Positions 1-12,700 of a DNA stretch of 64,000 bases are shown here, one piece after another. The position numbers were made by a program, and so were the translations under genes. The DNA lies in NCBI RefSeq assembly GCF_016545825.1, contig NC_052613.1, positions 48,094,112-48,158,111 of the forward strand, read 5' to 3'. This DNA is from Eucalyptus grandis (taxonomy: Eukaryota > Streptophyta > Magnoliopsida > Myrtales > Myrtaceae). Each line of letters begins with the position of its first letter. Position 1 is the stretch's first letter. The notes beneath the pieces were generated by a model. It ran no database searches. It was given only the letters and a program-made list of their open reading frames with translations, and was not told the DNA's origin.

Positions 1-78
1 GTTCTTTAGCTTTGATTTCAATAATTAAAAGGAAAGAAAATTCTCATTTCCAAGCTAGAACCATATTGAAATCCTGGG

Positions 79-3000
79 ATGGGTCTACACTGTGCTTCCG
101 CACAAGAGGTAATTTGCATTGCATTGCACATCTTCTTCATTGCCATCTTAGAAGAGCACGTCGAGTCATCATCATATGAAGCTTGCGAACCCCGCAACTG
201 TGGCACTGATGATTTCAACCTAAGCTATCCCTTTTATATTCTTGGAGAAGGAAGCAATTTATGCGGTTACCCTGGATTTGAGATAACTTGTCGAGGAAAA
301 AAGGCTACGTATGGGAGCTACGCAGTTAAAAGCATCTCCTACAACGAGAGTTCCATCGAATTAGTAAGCCCAAGGGATACTTCCTGCTTTGCTCCTCGCC
401 CCTTCCCCTTGCTTCCCGATAACGTTTTCCTACAGGACAGTGTTTCCCGTCATCCTAAACTTTTATTCTTCTATAACTGCACCGACCCTTCTTTTCCCTT
501 CCATACATCCTCTGTGAATTGTACTTCTAACGCCACATACAACGCCTCTGTCGCGTTGATTCCAAACTGCACCTTCTATCGACAAGGTGGTTCCTGCCGG
601 TCATTTGCAGTGGTACCAGTACAACTGGAGGAAAATATCTCGAATCAAACTATCAAAGATGTCAACTATAGGGAGTTGTTGCAAAAAGGGTTCCAGTTAA
701 AGTGGGATTTATCAACCAGTTGTACTGGTTGTGAAAAAAGTGGAGGCCGATGTGGACGATCACAAGACACGAACTTTCGGTGCTATTGCCCACATGGAAC
801 AATTCATCCCAGGGACTGCTATAGTGGCGGCGGTAAGGTTTTGGAATTAGGAATTAACGGTTCATGCAATAAATTCGTCATAAACCATTCTCTTCCCTGA
901 ATAGAACATGGTTATTACGATGATACAATTTTATTGAGTGTTACGAGGAAAATGAGCATTATTAATCGTGTCATCTCCCTTTGGCCTATCCACTTAGCAT
1001 ATTCAACTGGCCTACTCCACTCTCCCAACTCTAGCAACACAAATCAACGCTGGAATTTATTATGTAATCCCTGAGATATTTTGGCATCTGAAGATGTTTC
1101 TTCTACTTGTAGCTCTGCTTCTACAAATACAAGCAATCTGCACTACACTTCACACTCTATTCTCTAATTACTGATGCTCAGACTCCTACAGAAAAATGCA
1201 ATTAGATTTACTCATCTTTTACACACAAGAACAACAAGAAGATGAACACTCAAAGCATAGACTCTTGTTCATTTTGCCCAACTCCATTATTTGAGTTTAC
1301 AGCCATGAGATCTCGAAAGACCATTTGAAATTAAAATCCTACGAGCAGCTTTGATTGAGAGAGTTTCCCAAAGTAGTCGCTTTTGCTTCTGCAGCTCCCA
1401 TCATCATTTGTTGCCTGCAAAAATATAGTAAACTGTTTTGATCTTCTCTAGTCCACTTTTTTTGTGGATTCCAATACCTAAGATCATTTGTATAACACTA
1501 ATATGAATTTAAATTACATTGATAAAGAGTCAACATCTTCCCTTCATGATTGTATAGGCTTGCAGTAGAACCAATACTCCGTCTATAGCGAGAACACCTA
1601 TTGAAGTGAGGTCCAAGTTTCTATGTGCCGAAGCTTGTTTGCTTACAACTTTCGGGCACTTTCAAGCATACTGAAGTCCTTTTGTTGTGTAGACTATTCA
1701 CTTTTTGTTTGGTCTATCAAAACTCTTCAACCACTGCTTGCCCTCTAATTTGTTCAAGGCTTGCAAGGTCCAACCAAGCTTGTCAACGTCTTCATGTCAT
1801 TTGGTTAGTTCATCTTCCATTTGTCCATCCAAAACTTTTTTATGATCACACGTCCTATGGTTTATTTACCATTCACAAGGTCCTTTTGAACATTGACATA
1901 TTCCTCATCTAATAGGCTGTTCGCCATTTGCAATGTCCATCCAGTTATTGCCATATCTCACGTCCAATAGCTTGTTTATCTTTTAAAGCAAAAGTCGTTC
2001 TACACTCTTAGATGTCCTATTGCTAACACCATCTTCATATGAATATTTACTAGTGTCTTCTGCACACTCAATTGCACATGTTTGTATACCTAAAATGTTT
2101 TGACATCCTCAAAATATTATAGGCATCTTTCCTAACAGTATGACTTGAGAGAACGGATACTATTGTGCTTAACCATAGAAATCACACGCCATAGCTCCAT
2201 GTGCATTTCTCACATTCAACCTATCAGTTTCCACTTCCTATTTCGGCTTTCCTCGGGTGGGATAATACACAATCGGTGTTCACGTCATCTTTCTATGCTA
2301 TCTTTTTGCATTTGTGCAAACCTCATAAATACTTTAGCAGAACCTTTAGAATAGAGATCTTATGACAATTAAACCGACTTCTCATTTCAGGAAGATGAAT
2401 ATATAGGACTCTTGTTTGCCAATAAAATGCACAAGTAGTTGACACACCTCATTATAAATGGCAAACATAAGTTACCCCACTTTATATTTTGAACTTGCTC
2501 TGCCATTCACCTTCCGATAGGTTGTGCATCAATTTTATATCAAATAAGATTCGGATGAAAGTACTGGTTGTGGCTATTCTCCCTTTTATTATTCTCTATT
2601 CGTCCAAGTATGTAAAGTTGATTTATGAACTCTATGGAGGCTATATTGGCATCCTTTCCCTCAGTTGACCAATCTGCTTTTTCAACTTTGATGCAGGAAA
2701 AGGGAGTTTGCGGTGGAAGATAGGACTAGGTGACTTCCTTTTTCTTAGTTTCTTGTCTGCTATCACATTGCCTTCGCTAACCTGAACAAATCAAAGTATA
2801 ACTAGGACAATCTGTTCCCCGCTTGACATGATAAAACAAAAAAAAAAAAAAAAACAGGTTCAACTTACTGCAGAAGTATCCTTTCTGGTTTTTACTGCAA
2901 ACCAATCAAACAATGCTGATCAAATCAAAGTTGGCTATAGTAAAATCTTCTTACTTCGTCTTAGGATCTCAACTATCTGTCCATGCTTCCAGCCAACATA

Positions 3001-4359
3001 ATCCATATGTCCTAGGAAACGACATTAAAGTTAAAAGCATTTTGCTGCATAGGACACTGGTTAATTATCTCCTGGTGCATCAGGTATTGGAATCGGAAGC
3101 TTGGCCATCATCCTGTTGTCCTATATGATCTACTTGAAGAGGAAGAATGCTTCTTTGAAGTCCTGTTTGAGACACAGCACCTCTCATCCTCAGTCCAATT
3201 CAGACATGGAAGAGTGCAATGTCTCCTTTGAAGTCCCCATTTTCAACAGTACCGAACTTGAAGAAGCCACAAACAACTTCGCTGCTTCCAATGAACTAGG
3301 AGAAGGAGGTTTTGGAACTGTTTATTACGGTGAGAAAAAGTTCCTTCCCTATTTCTCCAAGGGATCTTCAACTGAAAGACATTTTCTACAATGTTCTTAA
3401 CAGGAAAAATTCGAGATGGGCGGGAAGTAGCAGTGAAGCGCCTATACGAGCATAACTATCGGAGGGTAAAGCAGTTCATGAATGAGGTAGAGATCCTAAC
3501 CCGTTTGCAACACAAAAACCTTGTGTCTCTGTACGGTTGCACTTCTCGCCACAGCCACGAGCTTCTACTTGTCTATGAGTACATCTCCAATGGCACTGTT
3601 GCCGATCATATCCATGGCCAGCTAGCAACTACATTGCCTTGGAAAATCCGTATGGGCATAGCCATAGAGACTGCTACTGCATTGGCTTACCTCCACGCTT
3701 CTGACACTGTCCACCGTGATGTGAAAACAAATAACATCCTTCTCGACAAGAATTTTGGGGTTAAAGTTGCGGATTTTGGGCTTTCGAGGCTATTCCCCAA
3801 CGATGTCTCTCATATCTCAACAGCTCCTCAAGGGACTCCAGGTTATGTGGACCCTGAGTACCATCGGTGCTACCAGCTCACGGAAAAGAGTGATGTCTAT
3901 AGCTTTGGAGTTGTTCTGATCGAGCTTGTATCATCCAAGCCAGCTGTGGACATAAGCAGAGAAAGGGATGAGATTAATTTGGCCGACTTTGCTATTAACA
4001 AGATTCAAAACTTCGCGTTTGGTAAATTGATCGACCCAAATCTAGGATTTGAGTCAGATAGCAAAATCAATAGGATGACGACTTCGGTGGCCGAGTTAGC
4101 TTTCCTGTGCTTGCAACAGGATAAGGAAATGAGACCTCCAATGGATGAGGTTTTGGAGGAACTGAAGGCGATCGCATGCAATGAGAATGCCGCAGACATA
4201 TTTGCTTATGCGGATGAGGGTGAAGGTGTCCTTGCTCCATCTCCTTCGCATTACGACGATTCCCAGCTACTGAAGAATATGCAGTTGACCCATTCTCCAG
4301 TTTCTGTGACTCAAAAGTGGGGTAGCAGCGGCAGTTCTGCTCCTGGTGTTGATGGTTAG
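79..4359 (+). CDS. LRK10L-type receptor-like kinase, copy 1 (wall-associated-kinase-like)
   Basis: Three exons fit GT-AG rules and keep frame: 79-832, 3084-3329 and 3404-4359, giving 651 aa. Exon 1 encodes a short hydrophobic leader (about residues 11-25) and a cysteine-rich ectodomain: a GUB_WAK-like galacturonan-binding region (CEPRNCG, YPFY, CGYPGFEITC) and then a WAK-associated C-terminal region ending in CYCPHGT. Exon 2 opens with a membrane span (GIGIGSLAIILLSY), carries the juxtamembrane part and starts the kinase with GEGGFGTVYYG. Exon 3 has VAVK, HRDVKTNN, DFGLSR and the GTPGYVDPEY activation segment, so all catalytic motifs are present and the kinase is RD type. In this family the ectodomain is thought to sense wall pectin or other ligands at the plasma membrane and the kinase to signal inward. 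Intron 1 is 2.25 kb. If intron 1 is retained, the frame runs on to a stop at 900 and would give a 273-aa secreted ectodomain. Only 78 bp lie upstream, so the promoter is outside. Family is sure; ligand unknown. Confidence 0.9.
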
Positions 4360-6200
4360 ATTATCCATGCAGCCTCTTGTCACATACTTTGCACACACGT
4401 GAATGCAACTTCAAGTAAGCAGTCATATATGTTGAGATATTACTTATTTGAGTGCTGAAGGTATGGACATGGTAATAAAGCATTAATGTCAATCTGGCTT
4501 GCGCATTATATTGAATAGTTTATCCATTGTTTCGTACCCCATTAAAAATATCCAACACGACACATCAACATATTGGTTGGCCGAAAAAGAGAACGGCCTA
4601 TATACATGAGTAGATTCACACGTAGATAACTATTATAGGGAAGTCTTCAGAGACCATCTTTCTCTGTGGTTGGTCGTGACTTATACTGAACTTCTGTGAT
4701 ACAATCATTCAAGCTTACGACCATGGTGACCTGACATGTGACAACATGTATATCAGGTCTCTTCGCTAAAGTGAGCATGGGGTGAAAAAGGGAAATATGG
4801 GGATGACTATTATGGTTGATGTGTAATTCAAAGTTATGTCCACTCGGATTATTCCGTCCACACTCTTTTTCCTTTCCGCAAGACCGGGAGATTGGACGCT
4901 TCAGATTGCAAATCCAAGTTTGTCTATGGTTCAATTCGTTGTTTTGTCCCGATATTTTCAATTCTGATAAAGACGTTCCTGTAATATTATCGTAACTCTC
5001 AAAGTCATGCTCGGTCACAATACCAAATCAAATACAGCAAGTGGTAATCAAAATAAAGATAATAACGAATAGAGGGTCCATTAGTAGGTAGAATTTAATG
5101 TTCTTTCCATGATCCCCTTTAATTGACATAGATTGGAGAAATAATTTTTGGAGAGGAAATCTATACAGTGGCAATAAAGGTGACTTATCTATCAACTCAT
5201 TTCAATTGGTTTGAATCCATTAATTGAAGGGAATCATTTTGTTACCTCTAGTTAATCGATAATCTCAATTTTAACTTGGCCAATGATTTTAGTAATTTCA
5301 CATGAATTAGGTACCTAAAAAAGAGAATACGCATCCTAATAGTTTCGACGCAACCATTAATTCACAATCCCACTAGCTGCAACCTTCCCTTGCAATGTCA
5401 CCACTCTCGATCCTCAACGAGACATCTTCAAAAATTTCTCGTATTCTCTTCTAGCGATTGTCGTCCTGCCCGTGAGCCATTCGGATAGACCGGCATAAAG
5501 TCATGCGCACCCCAGGGATGACGCATGTTGTAATATTTGCTTTTGGGGTTGAAATGTCAACAAAAAGGGAAAAAGAAAGGCACGCTCAGCACCAGGAGAC
5601 CGAGAGCTCGCACGAGGAAGGGAAGAAAAGAAAGACAAAAAGGGAAAAAAACTCCATGGGACCTCGTCAAGCTGAATCAATTACGTATCGTAATGTATCA
5701 TGTCCTCTGTTCATTTATTCGGAGTAGTTTTCTGAGTTCGTATATTCAAAGTTATGTGAAAATCGAGGTTCAATTTTTGAATTGTGTAGCATAGAATTTT
5801 CATGGGAATGATGGATAATGGCATTGTGAAGTCGTGAGTTTGACGAGAGCCAATTTAAAATAAGATTTTGTTGGGTTGAGATTTGTTTAGATTTGAGTAG
5901 TCGCTTCGGATAAGCGATTTGTTAGTGTATGAGTCGTTTAATCTATACAGACTCAATTTGGTCATTTTGTCTAACATATGGTAGGCGGTTTAGTTGCTTA
6001 GTTTATGTATGAGTTAGGGTAACGGTCCATTTCATTCCATCGCTATAAGCACTTATATACATCATCATCTCAGCCTCGATCATATCAGATTTTAGATTGA
6101 CGACGTATGAAGTCTCAGTATCTGTTTTCATTCTAAAACTATGGCCGATGGTAACAAATATTGGACTCCCTTCATCAATCTTAATTTATAGCTCCGAACA
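4360..6200. other. Intergenic, no supported gene
   Basis: This is the 3' flank of the first receptor kinase followed by AT-rich DNA. A 123-codon minus-strand open frame at 4647-5018 and an AG-rich + frame around 5503-5794 exist, but neither shows a recognisable motif, splice structure or sensible composition. I see no repeat or RNA gene. Confidence 0.5.
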
Positions 6201-6235
6201 GTGAGAAAATCCAAGCAAGGACTTCCCCAGAAATT

Positions 6236-6640
6236 TCACCACCGAGTAAATTGAAGATATAAACGCGAGATGACTTCCGCCAATTTCCCTGTCGTGAAAC
6301 AGGGAGGGGCAGAGCAGGAAAGGCGCAAATCCGGACTGCCGAGAAACGCGACGGCGACGAAGGCTAATAACGTCAGGAGAGTAGAAGTGAAGGAATTCTC
6401 AGCGGTAGCAGGCAGCGACGAGCGGAGATAAGGGTAATCAGAATTGGAATCTGAAAGCAATCTCTGTACGAGCGAGGTTGAAAACCACTCGAAGCTCTCA
6501 GTCAACTGCAAAGGAACGGAGCACTTCCATATTCTGGAACCTTCCCGATGTTCCTTCGCTCAGCATTCCTTCTCGCGCCCGCCGGCGCGGTCTCATCCTC
6601 GCTCGTTCAAGAATGAACGTGAGAGAAACAAATGAGGGTC
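6236..6640 (-). other. GC-richer island, possible 5' remnant of an unidentified gene
   Basis: This block is clearly richer in G+C and CpG than its surroundings. On the minus strand a frame from about 6511 down to 6236 reads through roughly 90 codons with a hydrophobic run (STLLTLLAFVAVAFLG). It is preceded by an acceptor-like CTTTGCAG and by a short upstream frame starting near 6600. I do not recognise the protein. It could be the leftover first exon or promoter of a gene lost during cluster rearrangement, or simply a CpG-rich piece of repeat. Confidence 0.25.
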
Positions 6641-6649
6641 GAATTGATG

Positions 6650-7430
6650 GGTGAATGGGCCTCCACTGGAATTAATAAGCCCAAATGCTGAATCTAATAA
6701 ATGAATTGCACAAATCGGATCCAAATGTTTTTATGGGCTAAGGTTTATTCAAAAGGTTCAAGAGCCTGTGCTGAAAAAAGAAAACCGCACTTTATCACTT
6801 TTCATCTCATTTTCATTCTTATCTATTTATTTATTCATTTAATTTTGATATTATCTCGCTATTTTTTTTATTGTTTACTTTTACAAAAATGAATACTTGA
6901 ATTGTCAACTAAAATTTATATGTCAACAAAACCTTCTCAAGAATTTTTTTAGGATAGGTCAGTAGTTTTTGTTGTTCATGATCATTGTACTAAGAATTTA
7001 CCTTTTGGAATTTCCTACTACTCGTGGACCTAACTCTTGCCGCTATTTCTTTGAAATTAAATTTCAAACAGAGGCTATTTTTTCAAACAGACCCACTGAT
7101 TTTTTTTCCTTGAATTCATTTTTCTAACGTTGCTTATTTGGTTTGATTTTAATAAGCATAACAAGGGATAAAAGTTTCCGGATCTTTTTTTTTTTTTTTT
7201 TTTAATTATCCTCTTGTAAATGATCCAACTTGAGGGGATATATGAAAACAGTAGTCAACTGTAGGAATAACTTGTTAATGGGGGCAAGATTTGTGCAAGT
7301 TTACTAAGTCTACACATTTGACCGACCTATCATCATCAAAGAGGTAAAGTGATGGGTGACTGGCTCCTCAAAAGTCTTTTGTTCTAGTCTTCTTGTCCCC
7401 TTTCCAAGTCAACCGCCGTGTTTAAGTAGG
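6650..7430. other. Intergenic AT-rich stretch
   Basis: Low-complexity AT-rich DNA with T-runs (for example about 7185-7203). Open frames here are short and lack any family signature. No gene or RNA is supported. Confidence 0.5.
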
Positions 7431-7660
7431 AATTTCCAATAACAAGGCCTTCTTTTCACTTTCACGTCAAAAATCACACAATTTCTTCCATTTCCAATAA
7501 CAAGGGCCTTCTTTTCACTTTCACGTCAGGAATCACACAGCATCAATATCCCAAAGAAAAAAAAAAGAAAAGAAAAAGAAACTCCATACATTCTACTTGA
7601 TCCCATTCCACAACATCGATATCCCAAAGAAAAAGAAAAAAGAAACTCCATACGTTCCAG
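7431..7660 (+). repeat. Two short tandem duplications upstream of the broken receptor-kinase copy
   Basis: A segment of about 45 bp containing CCTTCTTTTCACTTTCACGT occurs twice (about 7431-7477 and 7493-7540). A second unit containing ATATCCCAAAGAAA and AAGAAACTCCATAC also occurs twice (about 7545-7590 and 7617-7655). Both lie within 260 bp upstream of the degenerate coding start at 7686. The intact second kinase has a similar local duplication in its own upstream region, so these stretches seem prone to slippage or unequal exchange. Confidence 0.6.
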
Positions 7661-7685
7661 ACTAAAGCCAAATCAAAATCCCAGG

Positions 7686-7912
7686 ATGAGTTCACACTGC
7701 ACTTACACACGAGGTTTAGTTTGGACAATGTTATACATCTTCTTCATTACCATCTCAGAAGATCCTGCCGCATCATGGAAAGATGAAATATCATATGAAG
7801 TCAGCGAAGTCGCAATTGTGGGGGCAATCACCGTTCGAACATATATTATCCGTTTTATGTTCTAGGAGGAGGAAGAGAATTATGCGGTTATCCTGGATTT
7901 GACATCACTTTG
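7686..7912 (+). pseudogene. LRK10L receptor-like kinase 5' remnant, frameshifted
   Basis: The start region matches the first kinase: a leader beginning MSSHCTYTRG, then a region that should read CEPRNCG, YPFY, CGYPGFDIT. The two halves lie in different frames: a single base is missing near 7808 just before the codons for RNCGG, and the original frame stops at a TAG soon after. Homology ends abruptly at about 7912, where a repetitive sequence begins, so the rest of the ectodomain and the kinase are absent or scattered. A weak echo of the ectodomain motif FNCT occurs near 8510-8545, which would fit an exon split by an insertion. It lies between two intact relatives and is most simply a dead third member of the tandem array. 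Confidence 0.75.
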
Positions 7913-8430
7913 AGCTTGCTAACTATATTGTCCATTTTGAGCTTGCTAACTATATTGTCCACTTTGAGCTGAAGCTTAGCCCATCCTCATGGGCGTGTTT
8001 TTGGCCCATCCCTCGCAAGATTGCCTTACTTGCTAACTATATTGTCCACTTTGAGCTAAAGCTTAGCCCATCCTCACGGGCGTGTTTTTGGCTCATCCCT
8101 CGCAAGATTGGGTTGTTACAAAGCCACCAGCTTCAGCCCGATTCGTCCTCGAACCACACACTTTTGACTGGGCTTGGCTCTATACCATTGTGAGGGCCGA
8201 CCTATGACCCCACTTGCCAACTATATTGTCTACTTTGGGCTAGAACATGCACGATTTTAAAATGTGTCATTGGTAGTTAAGAATGGTGCCACACCTTATA
8301 GGGCACATCACCTCACCGTCCTCAAGTGATGTGGAATTTGATTCATTCATGTCCCCATCGCCATGCTCATAACGTGTGCTCTTGGCCCATCCCTCGCAAG
8401 ATCAAGTCATTACAAACACAATTGGTTCTC
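7913..8430. repeat. Repetitive element with about 110-bp direct repeats, inserted in the pseudogene
   Basis: A unit beginning CTTGCTAACTATATTGTCCA and ending CCCATCCCTCGCAAGATTG is present twice in tandem, with extra partial copies of its first part near 7915 and 8213 and of its end near 8385. The two full units differ by only a few bases. The block starts exactly where the receptor-kinase homology stops. No open reading frame or terminal structure is visible, so the class is unknown; it may be the internal part of a non-autonomous element. Confidence 0.6.
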
Positions 8431-9390
8431 TATTGGCATGGCAGGCCTATTTAGGAGGACAGGTCTAGAAATAAACATTCGAGTACGAGTCATATCCAAT
8501 GTGCAACAGAACTTTTCGTTATCTCTTTAACTGCACTTACATTCTTGGCAAAAATTTGTACCCCCCAAACATCTATGCAAGCGGCGCAAATATAAGACAT
8601 TGGCCGGACTGTACATAGATTCAATGGCTAGTGCTAGGAGTCTTAATCACAGGCAAAAGGGGATTCTCTATACATTTAGCGAGACTCTAGTCTGTTTATT
8701 ACTCCGCTGCTATTGTATTACTATACTCTTCTTCTCTTTAGGCACGTTCTCTTAAGCATGTGATCAGCTAGTGGCATTGCTTGACAATATTAGCAGATGT
8801 TACTTACATAAATGCATTTCGCACCAAATAAGCTCCGAGTGATGGTATCGGTTTGAAAACTTCAATTGACATAATCACCGGCTCAAGCACTGCCTTCCTA
8901 CCACTGACACTAATATAACTGTTCAGAGAGTAGTCCTTACATCCTCTCAAGAGACTTACCAAATGAATAGAGGAGCCCCTTAAAGGCTAATCAACCGCTC
9001 ATCTGACTGAGCAATTTCTATTGCAACTCATGAACCTTTTCAATAATTATCTGCTTTCTTTCCCTACCCTTTATAATTATTCGTTTCATTTCACGACTTG
9101 TGTTTCTTTGTAGAATCTCACCTTTTTATGGAATCAATTGTGGTTAGACCCAATTTTATTTTATTTTTGTTCTTTTGTTCCTTGTCTTGCTTATTTGCTT
9201 TAATATGTAAGGGTCACCCTGTAATTGCTTGGAAAGAAATAGAGTCGTCAAAGTCTTTCAGTAACTGGTCAATAGGGGCAAGATAGGATGGAAGTTTTCC
9301 AATTGGAGGTTTTACTTTTTCGTCAGCCTATCATCATCAAGAGGGAAGTGACAGATCGCATTACAATTACCAACGACGGACGCAAAACTT
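8430..9390. other. Intergenic between receptor-kinase copies
   Basis: AT-rich DNA with no gene I can support. A short frame at 9098-9286 is hydrophobic and low in complexity and has no family signature. Confidence 0.45.
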
Positions 9391-9394
9391 AAAA

Positions 9395-9600
9395 TTCTTC
9401 AGTTGGGTGTCCCTACCTTTATGCAATCAGAGTCTCTTCAAGTCTTCCGTGTCCTCTTTTCCAAGTCAACTAACGTGTCTATGGAATTGCCAATCAGAGT
9501 CTCAAGTCTGCCGTGTCCTCTTTATGTAATCAGAGTCTCTTCAAGTCTTCAGTTGGGTGTCCCTACCTTTATCATTGTGCAGGAATTGCCAATAAGAAGG
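9395..9600 (+). repeat. Local duplication in the upstream region of the second receptor kinase
   Basis: The 20-mer TTCAGTTGGGTGTCCCTACC appears at about 9398 and again at about 9549. The words AATCAGAGTCTCTTCAAGTC and GTGTCCTCTTT also recur in the interval, giving two imperfect units of about 150 bp ending some 100 bp before the start codon at 9704. It may change promoter spacing relative to the first kinase gene. Confidence 0.6.
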
Positions 9601-9703
9601 CCTTCCCTTCAAGTTCAAAGCTGCTGCATTGTAGAGCGTCAATGGAAAACGGAAAATCTTCCTCTCTCGTTTGAAGCCTGGAAACCCCGTGTAAAGTGTC
9701 AGG

Positions 9704-12700
9704 ATGGTCATGGTTCTATGCTGTGCTCATGCGCAAGTGCTACTTCACATGGGGTTGCACATCTTGCTCATTGCCATGTTAGCTGAGCCAAATAACTTAT
9801 CACAGTATCAACCTTGCGAACCCATGAAATGTGGCAGTGGCGGAATCCCAGAAATAAGGTATCCCTTTTACATTCCTGGAAAAGGTAAAGATTTTTGTGG
9901 TTGTCCAGGGTTTGAGATCAACTGTCAAGGAACAAAAACTATGTATGGTCACTATTCAGTTGAAAGAATCTCCTATGAAGAACAATCCATTCATTTGGCG
10001 AATCAGTACGATATGGATGCTTCCTGCTTCACTCCTCGTCCCTCCACTTTCGATCCCATGAACCCGTTTTTAGGTCACAGCTACTCCTTTCATCCAAGAC
10101 TCCGGTTCTTCTATAATTGCACAGATTCCTTTTCTTTTCACTACCCAAAAGTCCCAGTAAATTGTTCCTCTAAACCCATGAAAAACTCCTTCGTTGCATT
10201 AATACATCCAAATGATGCCTACTATCAAGAAGGTGGAGCCTGCCAATCGTCTGTGGAAGTACCAGTAGAACTGAAGGAAGGGTTGTCGAAACAAACAATA
10301 GGTGATGTTGACTACAAGGAGTTGTTGAAGGAAGGGTTCGTCTTAAAATGGGATTTATTACCTGAAAAGAGTGGTAATAGTTGTCAACAAAGTAAAGGCC
10401 GATGTGGACCGTCAGACAAGCAACATTTCCGGTGTTACTGCCCTGATGGAACTCGCCACGACAAGGACTGCGATAGCAGCAACAGCGGTAAGGTTTTTAG
10501 TACTAGGAATTGACAATTCTTGCATCGTGTCCTAAATAATTCTCTTTCCTGAATAGAATTGGTTATTAGGGCAATATAAACACTATGACTATCAGGAGCA
10601 AGATGACCAAGGTGCTTCTCATGTCCTCTAGAGAACCTCCCATATCTGGGATTGGTCAGGGATTTAAGAGGCCTGGATAGGATGGCCAACGTCATAAAAA
10701 GGAGATTCTTTGAAAAATTACATCCTTATGTTGCAGAGTATCCATGACATGTTTACTCTAACCCAACGACCACACATTCCAGTATGACCCTTGCAGAACC
10801 TAAGACAATATATTACAATAGAAGGCTTAGTAACGAGGCAAATGGTTTCTCCCTTCGGTAATGTCCACGTTGGCTTCAGATGACAGTACCGGTTTTTATT
10901 GATAGCATGCTCTCCGAATGTGCAAACCTAATTCATGAACTCTATGGGCACTAACTCCATATCCTTTCCCTTATTGACCAATCTGACTTTCATCTTTGAT
11001 GCAGGAAAAAGAGGCTTGTGGTTGAAGATAGGGCTCGGTAAATTTTCTCAAGTAGCTTGCCTAACTGCATTACCTTTGTCGACTAGAACAAAGCATAGTA
11101 CCATAAAGATAATCTGCTTGCTACATGACATGATAAACCAACAGAAACAGTATTACCTCATTACATATGTTTTCGCTACAGATTCGGATTATCTAATGCA
11201 TGAGCAAGAAAGTGCAAAACAAAATCCAATACGTGGCTTCCTGGGTTGTATCAGCCTTCCATTTGTCCTGAATCTGCTCATTTGTTATCAGAATATGGAG
11301 TACCAAGCTATGCTTAAGCGAATAAAATTCCAGAGTCCTGGGAACTGCTAACCAGTTAAAACATTAGCCCATTAAGCTTCTTCTAAGCATCATTTTCCAT
11401 GTACTCTGTTTTTCCCGGATAATTTTTAGAAGCTCATCATGTTGCCCGCCTAGGTGCCTACAGAGCAGGTTTTGAAATCTCCTTGTATGTCTGTAAGGTA
11501 CCGGAATTGGAAGCTTGGTCATTGGCCTTTTGTCCTATCTGATCCACCTGAAAAGACAAAATGCTTCTCTCACGTTCCATTTAAGAAACACCAGTTCATG
11601 TCCTAATTCAAATTCGGACATGGGAGAGAGAAGTGTCCACTTTGAGGTCCCCATTTTCACTAGTTCTGAACTCGTAAAAGCCACGATTAACTTCTCAGCT
11701 TCCAATGAACTTGGGGATGGCGGTTTCGGAACTGTTTACTATGGTAAGGAAAGTTCATTTCTCCTTTTTTTTTTTTTTTTTTTTTGATCAGATTTTTCCC
11801 TCTTGTTAAAGGATGACGAATTATATTTAAAGACTTTTGTTCAATTTTGTAACAGGAAAACTCCAAAACGGACAGGAAGTAGCGGTCAAGCGCCTAAACA
11901 AGCACAAGCACCTGAGGGTGAAGCAGTTCATGAATGAAGTAAAGATTCTCACCCGCTTGCGCCACAAAAACCTCGTCTTGCTTTACGGTTGCACATCCCA
12001 CCACAGCCATGAACTTCTACTCGTCTATGAGTATGTCTCCAATGGCACTGTGGCTGATCATATCCACGGAAGAAAAGCAAAACTCACCATGTTGCCTTGG
12101 CATGCCCGTATGAGGATTGCCATAGAGACCGCCACTGCATTAGCTTACCTCCATGCTTCTGACATTATACACTGTGATGTGAAGACTAATAACATCCTTC
12201 TCGACAAGAATTTTAGTGTTAAAGTTGCAGATTTCGGGCTTTCCAGGCTGATCCCTAATGATGTCAGTCATATCTCAACAGCTCCTCAAGGAACTCCTGG
12301 TTACGTGGACCCCGAGTATCATCAATCCTACCAACTTACTGAGAAAAGCGATGTTTATAGCTTTGGAGTCGTTCTGATTGAGCTTATATCATCCAAGACA
12401 GCCGTGGATGTAAGCAGGGCAAGGCATGAGATTAATTTGGCCAATTGGGCTGTCAACAAGATTCAGAAATGCGCATTTGGTGAACTGCTCGACCATACTC
12501 TAGGATTTGATTTAGATGACGAAATTTATAGGATGACAACTTCAGTGGCTGAGCTGGCGTTCCGGTGCTTGCAACAGGACAGGGAGATGAGGCCTTCAAT
12601 GGACGAGGTTTTGAAGGAACTGAAGGCAATTGCGAGTGGCGACAAAGCTGCGGATGAATTTTTTGATGTTGACGAGGATGAAAATGTCCTAGCATCTCCC

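Noticed and set aside
4647..5018. 123-codon minus frame downstream of the first receptor kinase
   Set aside because: No motif, no start context or promoter, and no counterpart near the second kinase; probably chance.
7913..8110. CRISPR-like spaced repeats
   Set aside because: Only two full units with no unique spacers; the genome is a plant nucleus.
9403..9786. 127-codon + frame overlapping the second receptor kinase start
   Set aside because: It covers the duplicated upstream block and is out of frame with the kinase; no family signature.
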